DNA of 64,000 nt, from the NCBI RefSeq assembly GCF_001642475.1, contig NW_019173944.1, forward strand, positions 124,001 to 188,000. The letters are read 5' to 3'. Source of the stretch: Fonsecaea monophora (taxonomy: Eukaryota; Ascomycota; Eurotiomycetes; Chaetothyriales; Herpotrichiellaceae). Below are positions 53,039-64,000 of this stretch, in pieces. Under the pieces are notes generated by a model. The model worked only from the letters and a program-made list of their open reading frames with translations. It made no database searches and had not been told where the DNA came from. Positions within the stretch are counted from its first letter, which is position 1; each line of letters starts with the position of its first letter. Made by a program: the position numbers and the translations under genes.

Positions 53039-54288
53039 GAAGAGCTGATGTATGACGGAGGACTCCGAGTGGTCAAGACGTGATGGTGCTTGACTTGGCT
53101 TTGCTGATGGTCTGGTCGTCCATGGTGTTATATCACTACCTGGACCAAAACAAAACCAGCTATTTGTACAATATACTGGTTTTATCCCCCGCGCACCTCT
53201 CTTCCGAGGGCGTAGTTCTACCGCGTCATTGGAGGGAACCTGATGTCCCCCCCCCCAGTTCTGGACTTTGAGGATATGTTGGTGGCAGAAAAGCATGAGC
53301 CCGCGTCCAATCCCGCGATGCGAGTCACACTCAAAAGCATTGAATGCCTGGTCTATTGACGGGTGGGTGCGCTGAGGCCACCTCGATCTCGACCTCAACC
53401 TCAAGCGCTGGCGTTATGGCTATTGATTTGTCGGCGTCATGCTTTGCGCATTTCTTGAAAGATACCCAGGCTAGGCTAGGCTAGGGAGGCAGGCAGGCCG
53501 ATAGGCAGGGGCCTTGTCTGTTTGAGGCTGGGATTTTGCAATAGCAATAGCATAGCGATAGCAGTAGCAATATCAATATCAATAGCGATACAAAGAAGAA
53601 GAGGAAGAAGAAGTACCAGAAGAAGAAAAAAAAACCGCAAGATGTGTGTCCGTGTTTGTATACATGCATGTATACATGTAAAAGCAGCATTCGATTCTGA
53701 TGCCGATTCTGATTCTGGTGCGTTGACTGGTTCATTGGTCATTGGTCACTGGTCACAGACTTGATCCGTCGTTATATCGATATCATTGAGACTACATCAA
53801 AGATGGGGGTGGGTCGTTGTGTACATGCACATATACTTAACATGCGTGCATATCTGGGTACGTACGTACGTGGTGGTCCAGGGGGTGTTACCATTTTCAA
53901 GTTTGAAATACACCCTCTATTTGGAAATAGATCGGTCGGTCGTTGGGTCGGGTCGCTCGCATCACATACAGACAGACAAATAGACAGAGGCAGACACATA
54001 CACATACACACGTATCGTCAAGGACAGCTTGTCTACCCAGTAGCCTGTAAATCACATGGGCTGATGCTATTAGAAGGCGAAAGTGAGACGCGCACACATG
54101 TGCCTTGGAGAAGCTTTTGAGACACAGCATATAGCATGGCATGGCATAACATGATCGCTGAATGGAATCCACCACAACCCAAAAATGGTCTGAAGAAGAA
54201 AGGAGACCCAATTAAGTCTACATTCACAAGATACCAGCCTCCCGACGCGTATCCTCCTTTTTTAAATTCTAAGGGATAAAAGGTCGAA
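53039..54288. other. 1.25 kb convergent intergenic region with simple repeats
   Basis: Between convergent stops. Contains AGGCTAGGCT and GGCAGGC steps near 53470-53500, an ATAGCA/ATATCA repeat at 53539-53590, a GAAGAA run at 53594-53635, and GTACGTACGTAC near 53855-53870. The many overlapping frames here are low complexity. No gene is seen. Confidence 0.5.
53539..53635. repeat. ATAGCA-type and GAAGAA simple repeats
   Basis: About 50 bp of degenerate hexamers (CAATAG, CGATAG, CAATAT) followed by about 40 bp of GAAGAA and an A-run. Confidence 0.85.
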
Positions 54289-57200
54289 TCAATCAACCTT
54301 ACCTTTTCCCCCAGCCTCGTCACCGTTAGCTTGGTCCTTCCTTTGGCCCAAGGTTGAGTCGCTCTGGGATACGGAGCCAGACGGACCAAAGTGCACCGAG
54401 AAGTCGACCTCGCCGACCAAGTCGCGGACCTTGGCAAGCACGGCGACCATTTCCTGCATAATGAGGATGCTTGCAATCTCCAGCACGGCGAACGCTGCGT
54501 AGCACGGTTCATTGATGTGCTTGATGCTCAGAATGCCAGGGTCGATCATGGCTAGCTGGCCGGCGATGTCAATGGGCCGCGTGACGCTGATGTACGGCGG
54601 GAGCGGCTGGGAGTTTGTGACACTGGCCGAGACGAGGCACAAGGTCGAAGTGAGCGAGTGTGAGGTGATTGTCGATTTCTCGGTGAGCCGCTTGAAATCC
54701 TTCAGCCACTCGGATTCCTGGCCATCGTGAGAGAACGCCGTGGTCGAGTATGCAGTGAGCGCCATATAGTTGAAAAGGGATTGCATGTGTACAATCAACT
54801 CGTCGTAAGTCTCCTTGGGAAATTTCCCGCCAAATGTTGGTTCGTACTTGATGAACTGGCTGTGTTCGCGGAGCCGATTCATCATAACCATCAGTTTGTC
54901 GAATACCCGGCGGCGGGCCTTGTCCAGCTTGCGCTTGGGGTCGTTTTTCTTGTCAATAGCGAGATCGGGCCTGGTTCGAAGACAGAGTTCGACGGTGGAA
55001 TGCACGCAAGAGTAGAAGTTTGCCATCAGATATAGTGTTGAGCCAAGGTCTTTGCGGAGAGTGGCATGCGTGGTGATGGGATACGGGAAGTAGGTCCAGA
55101 AGAAAGCGACGGCCAGACCTGCCACAACGCTGACTAGACGATATGGAGCAAGCAGGTAGACGTGATAGAATGCTTGTCCATTGCTGCTGAGCACCTTTGT
55201 GCCAACCTTCTTGTCTTGGAGCTCGTATCCGATAATCAAAATGGTGGTGACAATGGAGATAACGGCCGTGATGAGCTGTTTGGGGTGTTTTAGTATCACA
55301 TAGATGCCACAGACGAAGACCAGATAGATCAGCGGAATGATAGCTGCGGGTTTCTGGTCACCCATATACCACACCGTGATCGAAATGACCATGGAAATGG
55401 CAGTGCCCAGGATACGGAGAAGGAACCCTTGGACACCGGCTCCAGCATGCGCACCCATGCTGATAGCGACCATGATCACAGCCCAGATTCCACGCTGGGC
55501 CAGATAAAAGCTGTGGGTTTGGCGGATGTAGCCGATAATTGCAAGGCTGACACTCGCAGTTGCCGCCCTGAAGCCAAAATGCGCGGCATCAGATGCGAGA
55601 AACTTAGGGATGATCCTCAGATGGTCTGTCACTCGCTGATACAAGTTCGTCGGCGGTAGGTGTTCCGGGTCCTTGTGTCTCTGGAGAGAGTCTCCTACCC
55701 AGATGTAGATACCCGACGCTGGTCCGTCTTGCAACCCTTCGCTGGCGTCCATTTGCATGAATGCATTCTCCATCAGTTTGCGAATCCGTCTCCAACCCGG
55801 AAATATCAGCCTGTTCTTTCTCATGGTACCATCTTGCACCTTCGAGTCTGCAAATTGAACAAAAGCCAACACGGCCTGACAGACTGCGAATAGGAGATAC
55901 TCGAGATAGAGGATCAGATATAGTTGTTGGTGATTCTGTTTTTGTCGAACGGTCTCGTGGACAGAGCTTGCATCTGTGAAATTGTATTGAGAGGATGCAT
56001 CTTCCCAGAATCTCGCGGGCACTTCTATACCCTTTTTCTCACACCACTTTTGCATTGTTTCTTGCCGATGGGCTTGGAAAATGGCCATCTGTTCCTTCAG
56101 GTACTCACAAAAGGCAGGATCTCCTGGCGCTGGAGATGTACCTGCGGAGGTCTCGACATCTTTCTTGGGAATCCTTGGTCGAGGCGTGAGTTCCAGCACA
56201 TAGGCAACGTGAGTCAGGCCGTCTATCAGAGTGGTCTTCATTTTCCAGAATGGAACGCGTGACATGACGACAACTTCATGCCATTCCTCCGCCTCGAGCC
56301 GTCTGATAGCCTCAATAGCGTCCAGGTCGGAAATCAAATTCTCTCCTTCGGCCTTGTGGCGTTTCACCGATTGAAGGATATCCACAAAGGTTGACAAGCC
56401 TGCCACGGGAAGGAGGATGTGCTGCAATCTTTCCCAGATTTGACCGAAGTCTTCTGGTTTTAACTTACCCCATCCGATTTCTTTCTTAGCAAACCCAATC
56501 TCAAGCTTCAACTGCCCAAAAAGTTGACTAGCTTTTTGGATTGTTGCCTTCAACTTCTGAGCTGCTTCTTCGGCAGACTTCATGGACACCCGGGCTTCGG
56601 GATTCGCATGCAGCGGCAACGGGTTCCCATTCTCGTCCAAGAGCCCTGGGCTGCCTGTCTGAGAAGTGGTGATACCGTGCAAATAGGCTGTGTGGATGGA
56701 AAGAGAGGCTTTCATCAAGCCAAGCACGCCGGCAATTTGTTTTTTGGCGATTAGCCTCGAGGAAAATGGTATTACGAGCAGTGACACAGCAGTGGCCAAA
56801 GCATATCCAGTCAAAAACACCTTCAACAGTCGATCCACAAAGCTCATCCCAGCTGCCATATTCGGGAACGTCGGAGTATAAGTAGAGGCGACAACCACGA
56901 AGATGGTGAATTGAATAGATACGATGAAGAGTTGGGGACGGGCTGCCCGTAGCGTATTTGCAAACCATAGCCAGAAGAACAGCCAGACGCAGGCCGTAAC
57001 ATTGGCTGCCGAGCTGTACTGCAGACTTTGCTTACTCCCAGAGGAACCAGTGGTTGTAGAGCTGGGGGGTTGGACTCCTTGTTGACGTGCAGCAACAGCG
57101 CATTGTATCGACAGGAGGGAAACGGCGGCAGCAAAGCAGACCGTGATGATGGATATTGCCATGGACTGGACAAATTTTGCCCGCGGGAGGATTGGGAGAG

Positions 57201-57576
57201 ACAAAAAAGACGTGATTGCGATCAGATATCCTAGGGTCGAGTACTGTTTTGCCCACTCATCACTCTGGTAACTAGAAATATGAGCGACTGCCTAGAAAGA
57301 GGCCCTGATACTTACGCTGCGAGTGCAATGGCTGGAGGCAGTCCTCCCCTGTGTACATTTAGCCGTGAGACGACAACGAGTGGAAACGTCTTACTTGAGC
57401 ATCAAGAGAACTGTGGGAATATCGAGGCCCAATTTCGCCCATATTTTCTTTAACATACTAGGTTTGGGCTGCGCAACTTGGGTGTCAGGGCCGGCATCAC
57501 CGGTCATGTTTGCGGCTCCCTTTTTGTCCTCTTCCTGAGACATCGTCTGTGGGCGATCGTTGTCCACTTCTGACAT
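54289..57576 (-). CDS. ArAE_2/fusaric-acid-resistance-type membrane transporter
   Basis: Three exons (57576-57395, 57348-57316 of 33 nt, and 57271-54289) give 1065 aa. Joining restores LLMLKGGLPPAIALAAYQSDEWAKQYSTLGYL, the family N-terminal motif, here quoted in parts. Introns are 46 and 44 bp. The protein has two sets of membrane helices: an N-terminal block (~60-260, ER transporter 6TM/ArAE_2_N) and a second block (~560-720, FUSC_2) separated by a helical soluble domain with a PRPRIPK segment, then the C-terminal ArAE_2 domain. Bacterial relatives export aromatic acids and fusaric acid; fungal relatives include brefeldin-A-sensitivity-type proteins. Its substrate cannot be inferred. No flanking biosynthetic cluster is seen, so detoxification or general acid export are both possible. 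Confidence 0.9.
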
Positions 57577-58390
57577 TGTTACTGCTCCGAGGACGAAGAG
57601 TAGAAAGAAGGCTCAAACGCGGACAGGAAACGAAGCGAAGCTGTCAGTGTTTACATAAGAAATTCCAACGTCCGCGGGCCGCACTCGGCGAAGTTAGACG
57701 GAGGTTTACTATGACTCAGCGCGATCAATTGGTGGTGGGAGGATTCTTGATGGCCGGCCGCATCGGTCGAAATTGGCAAAGTCGGTAATAAAACGCATGC
57801 GCCCAGTTGGAAATAAAGCATGCTCGATGTCGCGGAAAGAGTACTGGAGATCCTTATCTGGACAGCAAAGAAATCTGGCGTTAGATCATCCGAAGCCTTT
57901 ACCTAGAATGATCTTGATGGATTATTGATCGTGCTTCGCTTGGGCTTTGGATTGGGTTGATTCGATCGCTAGCAACGCCGTCAATGCTTAGCATAATGCT
58001 TACAGAGAAGCTTGGCAGGGCTGGCAAATGGCCGATGCTCAAATTCGGGAATGTGCGAGGAGATACGCTGGGCGCCTTGTTTCGGTCGGGATGTGGAAGT
58101 TGTAAGTATACCTAATTACCTTGTAGTAGCATCTCATTTGGCAGAGGCCGCAAGGTTGTTAGGTGGTTGGCGCAGGGAGGACGAGCAGCTTGGTCGAGCG
58201 CGTGCAACATGCCACGTGCCAGGCTTTAGAGTGGTTGTTGAGCACGTGATGGCTTCTGCGCGGTCTCGGGCCTATGCTCCTCCGAAATTCCCTCTAACAA
58301 TTTTTCGGAGTCAATCGACACGCCCGTGGTGTTGCTCTTCACGAACCCGCATCTGCAACCGGCGCAGGTTTCAAGCCCAACCTGTCGACT
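57577..58390. other. Divergent promoter region, transporter and mL38
   Basis: Non-coding. Two CACGTG hexamers (58213-58218 and 58243-58248) lie 145-180 bp upstream of the mL38 start. No other feature is seen. Confidence 0.5.
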
Positions 58391-59690
58391 ATGGCACCTT
58401 CTCGGGCTCCTAGCTTGCTGTTACTGCATTCGCTGAGGTCATTCACGGTTGAGGTGTCGTTAACCAGAGCCGCTCTCCGAACCTTCACATCGACAAGCTC
58501 GACCTGTCAAGAAGTCCAAGCACAGAAGCCCTCCTATTATCATAATCCCGATCCAGCTACTGTTCATGCTCCTCGACTTGAACGGAAACTGTTGAGAGCT
58601 GGTCAATTTCCCGTCGGATCTCGAAGACGCCGCGCCGCACTCGCGCAATCTCCTGGTATTCCCTTCGACGAATTGCCGTACCAATGTTTCCAAGAAGCTC
58701 GCAAAATTCTCATTGCCGACCGAGCTGAGAAACTCAAAAAGATAGAGACAGAGAGGGCTCGCATCGCTCGTCTCCGGGATGTCGACCCAAGCACCTTTCC
58801 CGGGGGGGAAGTTTACAAACAAAGGAGGCTGAACAGCATGCTCGCCGAGCTGGAGAAGCTCAAGATTTTGGCTGACATCAACGATCCCAATGTGAAGAGG
58901 AGATTCGAAGATGGCAAAGGTGTGCAGACATGTTGAGAGCAGCTGAGACCTGCTAACATTCCCAGGTGACCTGAGCAAGCCTATCTACAGACATCTGGCC
59001 GAGCGGAAGTGGCGAGAGTATCCGCGAAAAGTCCTCGTTCAACGGATTACACAGATGAATGTTGTGCCAGACGTCATTCCAAACGTGGATCCTGTCCTGG
59101 ATGTCAAGATAGTGTTTGGAAACAGAATTGTACAACCGGGCGAGTTCGTGGAGTCGCACATAAGCGAAAGCCCCTGTCGTTTGACCCTACAATCCTATGA
59201 GCGAGGCGAAAAGATGGTCACCATCGCCGTTGTCGACCCAGATGTGCCAAATGTTGAGACCGACTCCTTTGACTCCCGATGCCACTATCTTGCATGCAAC
59301 GTCGTCATCTCACCAACACAGGCCACGATAGATCTGGCAACTCTATCTCCGACTTCCCAGGTCCTTCTACCATGGCTGCCACCCTACGCGCAGAAAGGCA
59401 GTCCATATCATCGGTTGTCCATCATCATTTTGCAACAAAAAGACGACATCCCGATTGATCTTGAGGTTGCCAGGAAAAAGATCCAGCGTGATGGATTCAC
59501 AGTACGCAGTATGATGAGTCGTCACATGCTCAGTCCCATTAGTGCTTCGTTGTTCCGGACACAGTGGGATGAAAGTACGGCTGCCATTATGCAGAGAGCA
59601 GGCATCGACGGTGCGGATGTGGAGTATAAGAGGAAGAAGGTTGAGCCTCTGCCGTATCAAAGGCGTGATACGTCTAGGATGAGGGGATGA
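58391..59690 (+). CDS. mrpl35: Mitochondrial large-subunit ribosomal protein mL38 (yeast Mrpl35)
   Basis: Two exons, 58391-58919 and 58966-59690, give 417 aa; the 46-bp intron runs GTGTGC...CCAG and joins RRFEDGKGDLSKPIYRHL. The N-terminus is a typical presequence, basic and hydroxylated with few acids (MAPSRAPSLLLLHSLRSF). A helical region (LPYQCFQEARKILIADRAEK) and a KWREYPRKVLVQRITQMNVV block lead into a PEBP-like domain: VDPDVPNVETDSFDSRCHYLACNV, then LLPWLPPYAQKGSPYHRLSIII. This is the architecture of mL38, the PEBP-fold protein of the mitoribosomal large-subunit central protuberance. The C-terminal tail is Arg/Lys-rich. It needs import and assembly in mitochondria. Confidence 0.93.
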
Positions 59691-59821
59691 GATAGCTGAG
59701 CTGTCCTCTTCCCAGCACCTGCTGTATAATATCAATTGCGGCTCGCCGCATCTCATAAGACTCTGTAGTCTCTTTTGGCTTTTGACATGCTTCTTGTTTC
59801 AGACGCTCAGGTCCAGTATTC

Positions 59822-60556
59822 TCAGGTAGTTTGGGTGTCTTCTAGGTGGGCTTCACCTGCCACGGGTCCTTGTAATGTATCAGAGATGGGGACTGGTTGA
59901 AGTTGTGGTTTGCGGAAAGACGTCCAATTGAAATACCCATCGCCAACATACAAGGTCTTGCCTGTAATCAAAGCCATGGGTAGCGGGCCATAGAATCGGG
60001 AATCTCTGCTGTAAGACAAGTTGTCGCCGGCTACCCACACATGTCCCTCTGGAACTTGTATCATGACAGGCTCTTCCCGTACCGCATCGCCTTCGTATAA
60101 ACCTGGGATCGGAGCTCCGCCCACCGTGGGAGATAGATAAGGGTCGCGGACGACATAATCCCCGGGCATACCAATAACACGTTTGCAGGCTATGCCGCGG
60201 AGGAATATGGGGCTCTCGAAGACCACCACATCTCCCACCTTGATGTTCTTTCCTCGCTTGTACCTGCGCGAATATATGTTGTAGGAGAGGCTGCTGGGCA
60301 TGGATGGGTACATCGAAGGACCTTCAGAGGGCTTTTGGCCAAAAACACAGCTTAGCGACGACTCAGACAAATGTAAAGGGATTGTCATGGGGAGGGAATA
60401 AGACCAACATACAGCGCATGTAATCCAATGATGTGCGACCAGGGCCCATGATGAATATGCTGCGACACATGTGACACCGATTGTGATCACTTGGGCCGCG
60501 AACGACCGCTGCGGGCCAGCTGGTATACGGCCAAAAAAGCGTCTTAGAATTGTCAT
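59822..60556 (-). CDS. imp1: Mitochondrial inner membrane protease subunit 1 (Imp1)
   Basis: Read as one exon from the ATG at 60556, it gives 244 aa. Family S26 signature: catalytic Ser in EGPSMYPSM (residue 81), catalytic Lys in ACKRVIGMPGDYV (residue 125), and GDNLSYSRDSRFYGPLPM. A membrane anchor (VITIGVTCVAAYSSWALV) lies at the N-terminus. Positions 60362-60412 form a 51-bp in-frame candidate intron (GTATGT...TGAG). Removing it would delete 17 residues (VCWSYSLPM region) between anchor and active site, give 227 aa and fit the yeast Imp1 spacing better. Both readings keep the catalytic dyad. Imp1 cleaves intermembrane-space sorting signals, as for cytochrome b2 or Cox2. Only the anchor-to-active-site linker is uncertain. 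Confidence 0.9.
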   Translation of the reverse strand: MTILRRFFGRIPAGPQRSFAAQVITIGVTCVAAYSSWALVAHHWITCAVCWSYSLPMTIPLHLSESSLSCVFGQKPSEGPSMYPSMPSSLSYNIYSRRYKRGKNIKVGDVVVFESPIFLRGIACKRVIGMPGDYVVRDPYLSPTVGGAPIPGLYEGDAVREEPVMIQVPEGHVWVAGDNLSYSRDSRFYGPLPMALITGKTLYVGDGYFNWTSFRKPQLQPVPISDTLQGPVAGEAHLEDTQTT

Positions 60557-62235
60557 TTTCACCTGATCAATTGAAAGGAGTTATGACACAGAGAGCAAGA
60601 CATTATTGCATCAAGAGTTTCACTAAATGGTGGGCCCAGACAGCGGATTGGTTGTGCTTGAGGGAAGCAGACGAGATGGTTTGGGCAGCTTGCAGGATGG
60701 GCGGGGATGGCAAGGTGCAGCCTTACCCAGAGTGCCAAGGTGTGGTTAAGCTGCTCGCGGCTCACCCCGCATCCGGCGTAGGGTGATGCCGCCCTGTGCG
60801 AGTCCAGGGGTGAGCCCCCACAGTCGGCACTTTTTCCTCCCGTACTGGCTGCTAGCCTCAAATATAGGCCGGAAGAGGAAACCTCGGTCTCTCTCTGCAG
60901 GCCACCATATGTACCCTGCTTTGAACCATGAACCATGAACCATGACATTGTCAACTCCTCTTCAACAGCTTTTGCTTGACTGGGGCGCAAATCTGCGTGC
61001 TATCCCAACGTGACATCTGATGCAGTCAGGGACCAATACACGCCTCACACCGTTCTTCACTCGATCATGACCACGATGCTTCGTCATTTGCGAGAGTGAC
61101 CTTCAGTCCTCTTCTTACCAGGGTATTCAGGACCTCATAGAAGTAAGGGCTCCCTGAAGAGAGACTCACCATCCCAAGTCCTCCAGAACGCGCGGTCTTG
61201 TCACCCTTCTTTCGTTCCAGTTCCGTCCGCCTTACTTGGGGCAGCCATCGGGCACAGCTGCAAAGGTCCATGTTGCGAGCGGAAAATCCCTGCTGGGATG
61301 ACCTGAGCTAGCCGCCTACTCATTGCTCAACGGCAGAAACGCCTCAATGCATAGCTTGTGAACAAGTGAATGAGCCGGATTGCGCAACAAGCGGCCGCGG
61401 TCGATTGTCAGACGCGGTTTGTGTATGAAGCGTACAGCTCCAATCATCATCGTTGCGGCTACTAGCTGTGGGCCGCCCATCAAGTTCGAAGTCTACCTGA
61501 TAGGTCACCACGTTATCATAGGTCACAAGACAATGTCACAGCCAAAGCTGAGAAACTCGGCGTAGGCCGACAGAGGGAAAGTGCCTCCTTCCCTCAAGAC
61601 TCCTTGGTGGGAGGAGGGATTCAGTTAAGCCGCTCGAGCTTGGGGATGCACCAAGAGTACCACTGAACTTTCTGCCCGAAGTAACGTATTACGTTTGCCT
61701 TTTGTACAAATCAGGGCGGCGGCTCCGTTAGCCCGTCTGTGTGCTAAGGTGAGACGGATACAAGTTGGCCTGGGCTCTGACCATTAGACGGAGGCGGAGT
61801 TTGCTTGCTAGAATCTTTTGGTGGAATCATCGCCGAGGAAGATTACCAGCATCCATAGCGAGTTCGAAGTTGTTCAACTCGTTCTCTAGCAGGATCTCTG
61901 CTCTCAAGTAGGCACCACGTCAAGAGTCACCCTCATAATTCACTTTAATCTTTATGCTGTCTATTTTCGAGGTTATTTGGCAGGTGCAAATGTGACGCTT
62001 TGTTTATGAAGGCTTTCGAAAAGTCCGAAGGCTGTGGCTTTTCTCTGGTCACATGTCTGCGGCTCGTCAGCTAGAGACGTTGTATATAAAAACTCAAGTC
62101 AGAGAAATTCTTAAAAAGAGGTTACGGGTAAGAAAGACAATGAACAAGACTATATTCATACTTATTGCGTTATATGTGTCATCATGTCATACCCATTGGA
62201 TACTTCATTTCAAAGGCGCATCGTTATATACACAT
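60557..62235. other. 1.7 kb gene-free region
   Basis: Upstream of imp1 and downstream of the P450. It holds AACCATG direct repeats near 60924-60945 and a TATATAAA at 62083-62090 on the plus strand. No gene is recognised. Confidence 0.45.
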
Positions 62236-63738
62236 TTAGACCTTTAGGTCACGCCGTTTACAATGAACAAAGAGGTTCCCAGGATTCGAGTTGAATCGTT
62301 CTTGAGTTTCCAGTTGGAAATTCTCCGGTACTTCAAGGTCAAAGTGGTGAACCAACGCGGCAATCACCAAGGTCTGCTCAAAGTACGCAATGTTGCGTCC
62401 GATACAGGCTCGTGGGCCGGTGCTGAACGGGAGATGACTCCTCAACATTTCTCGCTTGAGCTCGGCGTCCTCGGTGAGCCAGCGCTCTGGGATATACTCG
62501 GACGGCTTGTCGAAAATGGAGCCATCACGCAAGAGTGTGTACGTTGGGACGGATACCGTGGTTCCCTCAGGGATGAATTCTCCAGCGACCATCCGCCCCC
62601 CTTCTGGCACAACTCGAGGGAGCCCCATGGAGCTGGGAGGTCGCACCCGAAGTGATTCCTCGGTGCAGGCTCTTAAATAAGGACATCTAGAGACCTTTTC
62701 GTAACTGGGAAGACCTTGGTCAGAGAAGAGTGGATCCAACTCTTCTCTCAGCTTCGCGAGGACTCGAGGATGGGTGTAGACGAGGAAGACAGTATTGGTC
62801 ATGGCGGCAGTCGTTGTCTCTGTTCCAGCGTTCATCATGACACTGCACTCGGCGACAAGTTCACCCATAGCCAGGCTCAACTTGTTCCCTTTGCTGTCTT
62901 GCAACAGTCTCGTGAAGAGGTCGTCCTGGGTTACACCTTGTAAAAGGCGCCCCTTGACATTGTGATGGATGATATTTTCAAAGTTGACACCATCACGCAT
63001 GTACGGGTGGTGTTGAAACAACCACCTCGTCCACGAGAGAAACACTGGTTCCATACCCAGCGCAACGTTGATGGTCAGGGAGTGGTGCAAAGATTCTATA
63101 AAAGCAGTCTTGTAGACCACTCCCGTCGTGGTTTCCGCGTCCACCACATCATTTCCACGGGATACGCACCCCAAACGCTTGCTAAACAAGATCATTGCCA
63201 GAAGATCAATGGTGAAATAGTTGAAATAGAGTCGTATATTCATGCTTTCGCCCGACCGGACATGGGCATTGACTGCGCCGACAAAAGTCTGCAGCATATC
63301 AATCAAGACAGGCTCGAGCCCGACAATGGTCTTCTGGGCAAACGCGTGTGCAAGCATCTTCCGTTTGGTCTGATGCTCAATCTTGTCGCGAGCGTCGGCT
63401 AGGTTCCGGTGTGCACCCGCTCCGGAGTCGTAAAAGGCCTCTTTCATCATATTGGCACCGTGGCCATAGATATCGTAGGCTGCTTGTTGGTGTGCAACTG
63501 AAATATGATTTGGAGAAATTCGTACATGAGTACCCAACTGTTCATGGGCTTTGTGTACTGCCAAATAGTGTCGATGACGGAGATTGTGCCAGACACGCCA
63601 CAGTGAGCTGATACCGGCGAATGATGGAGAGGGAAACTTTCGCAGGCCCTTTCGATCCCACCAGTAGCTGACCAAAGGCCCGACCAGTAGAACGAGTGCC
63701 AGTATACCGCATAGAGGAGGGAGGAGCGAGAGAAGCAT
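62236..63738 (-). CDS. Cytochrome P450, benzoate 4-monooxygenase-like
   Basis: Single exon, 500 aa. An N-terminal membrane anchor (LLPPLCGILALVLLVG) precedes the P450 fold. The signature blocks are all there: I-helix NAGTETTTAAMTN, K-helix EESLR (ExxR), PERWLTEDAE, and the haem loop FSTGPRACIGRN with Cys445. The sequence resembles the benzoate 4-monooxygenase/CYP53 and pisatin-demethylase-like group in the haem region, so an aromatic substrate is possible. No intron is needed, which is less common for fungal P450s. No backbone synthase gene or regulator lies beside it, but the gene is near the window edge, so a partner to the right is possible. Confidence 0.93.
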   Translation of the reverse strand: MLLSLLPPLCGILALVLLVGPLVSYWWDRKGLRKFPSPSFAGISSLWRVWHNLRHRHYLAVHKAHEQLGTHVRISPNHISVAHQQAAYDIYGHGANMMKEAFYDSGAGAHRNLADARDKIEHQTKRKMLAHAFAQKTIVGLEPVLIDMLQTFVGAVNAHVRSGESMNIRLYFNYFTIDLLAMILFSKRLGCVSRGNDVVDAETTTGVVYKTAFIESLHHSLTINVALGMEPVFLSWTRWLFQHHPYMRDGVNFENIIHHNVKGRLLQGVTQDDLFTRLLQDSKGNKLSLAMGELVAECSVMMNAGTETTTAAMTNTVFLVYTHPRVLAKLREELDPLFSDQGLPSYEKVSRCPYLRACTEESLRVRPPSSMGLPRVVPEGGRMVAGEFIPEGTTVSVPTYTLLRDGSIFDKPSEYIPERWLTEDAELKREMLRSHLPFSTGPRACIGRNIAYFEQTLVIAALVHHFDLEVPENFQLETQERFNSNPGNLFVHCKRRDLKV

Positions 63739-64000
63739 TGTGGTATGCTTAGAGGGTGTGGTAGGATAAGCAGGTCCTGGATGAAACCGAGTATAATCAC
63801 TGAAGATGTTGTCTCTAGTTTTGTCACTTTGTCAATCTTGCTTGGATGAATGGAAGACTTTCGCACCTGTGAACAAATATCAGGACGAGCAAGGCCATTC
63901 CATTGAATGATATGAGAAGTGGATCTCTCTACCCCGGGCAGCAACCCCGATCAAGCGACTCAAAAACCCAATCACGGCATTGCCGACAGCAAGCCACCTT

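Noticed and set aside
62236..63738. P450 as part of a secondary-metabolite cluster
   Set aside because: No synthase, terpene cyclase, regulator or tailoring gene is adjacent within the window; only the right edge stays open.

Overview
This is a window of a filamentous ascomycete nuclear genome (Pezizomycotina). It has about 29 protein genes on both strands, short 44-105 bp introns with GT...AG borders, and long non-coding gaps of 0.3-2.9 kb rich in microsatellites. Typical fungal families support this: a HET-domain protein, a STAND-type N-terminal domain, a Sln1-type hybrid histidine kinase, an ArAE_2/fusaric-acid-type transporter and a benzoate-hydroxylase-like P450. A position in Eurotiomycetes, perhaps near Chaetothyriales, is only a guess. 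I saw no rRNA, CRISPR array, complete transposon or convincing tRNA.

Layout. 1-14 kb: HET protein, HAD phosphatase, short kinesin-3, NOPCHAP1-like (DUF4598) protein, a 2.9 kb gene-poor gap with an 84-bp tandem duplication, a divergent eIF4E paralogue, and a COMPASS/Shg1-type protein with a large RD/RE repeat tail. 14-26 kb: four-exon Sln1-type histidine kinase, small complex-I-type membrane protein, GFA/CENP-V-type zinc protein, then a divergent pair: a STAND N-terminal-domain-only protein and a six-exon protein with a RING-like zinc tail. 26-36 kb: divergent amidase and agmatine-deiminase-type genes, then mitochondrial EF-Tu divergent from Ap4A phosphorylase, then a U-box cyclophilin (PPIL2/Cyp8 type). 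36-50 kb: an Amidoligase_2 protein with a heptad-repeat tail, a DUF7053-like protein, the decapping enhancer Edc3, PIF1 helicase and a TIA-1/Pub1-type triple-RRM protein. 51-64 kb: an Asn/Met-rich possible coactivator subunit, a 1065-aa ArAE_2 transporter, mitochondrial ribosomal protein mL38, inner-membrane protease Imp1 and a P450.

Most genes are housekeeping. Two themes recur. One is mitochondrial biogenesis: EF-Tu, mL38, Imp1, a complex-I-type subunit and PIF1. The other is mRNA fate: eIF4E paralogue, Edc3, Pub1-like, Shg1 and U-box cyclophilin. Nothing shows that they are co-regulated clusters. The least explained parts are the amidoligase with its heptad tail, the STAND-N/RING-like divergent pair, and the amidase/agmatine-deiminase divergent pair.

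Exon borders were worked out by hand from splice consensus and reading-frame continuity; every multi-exon model listed sums to a whole number of codons.
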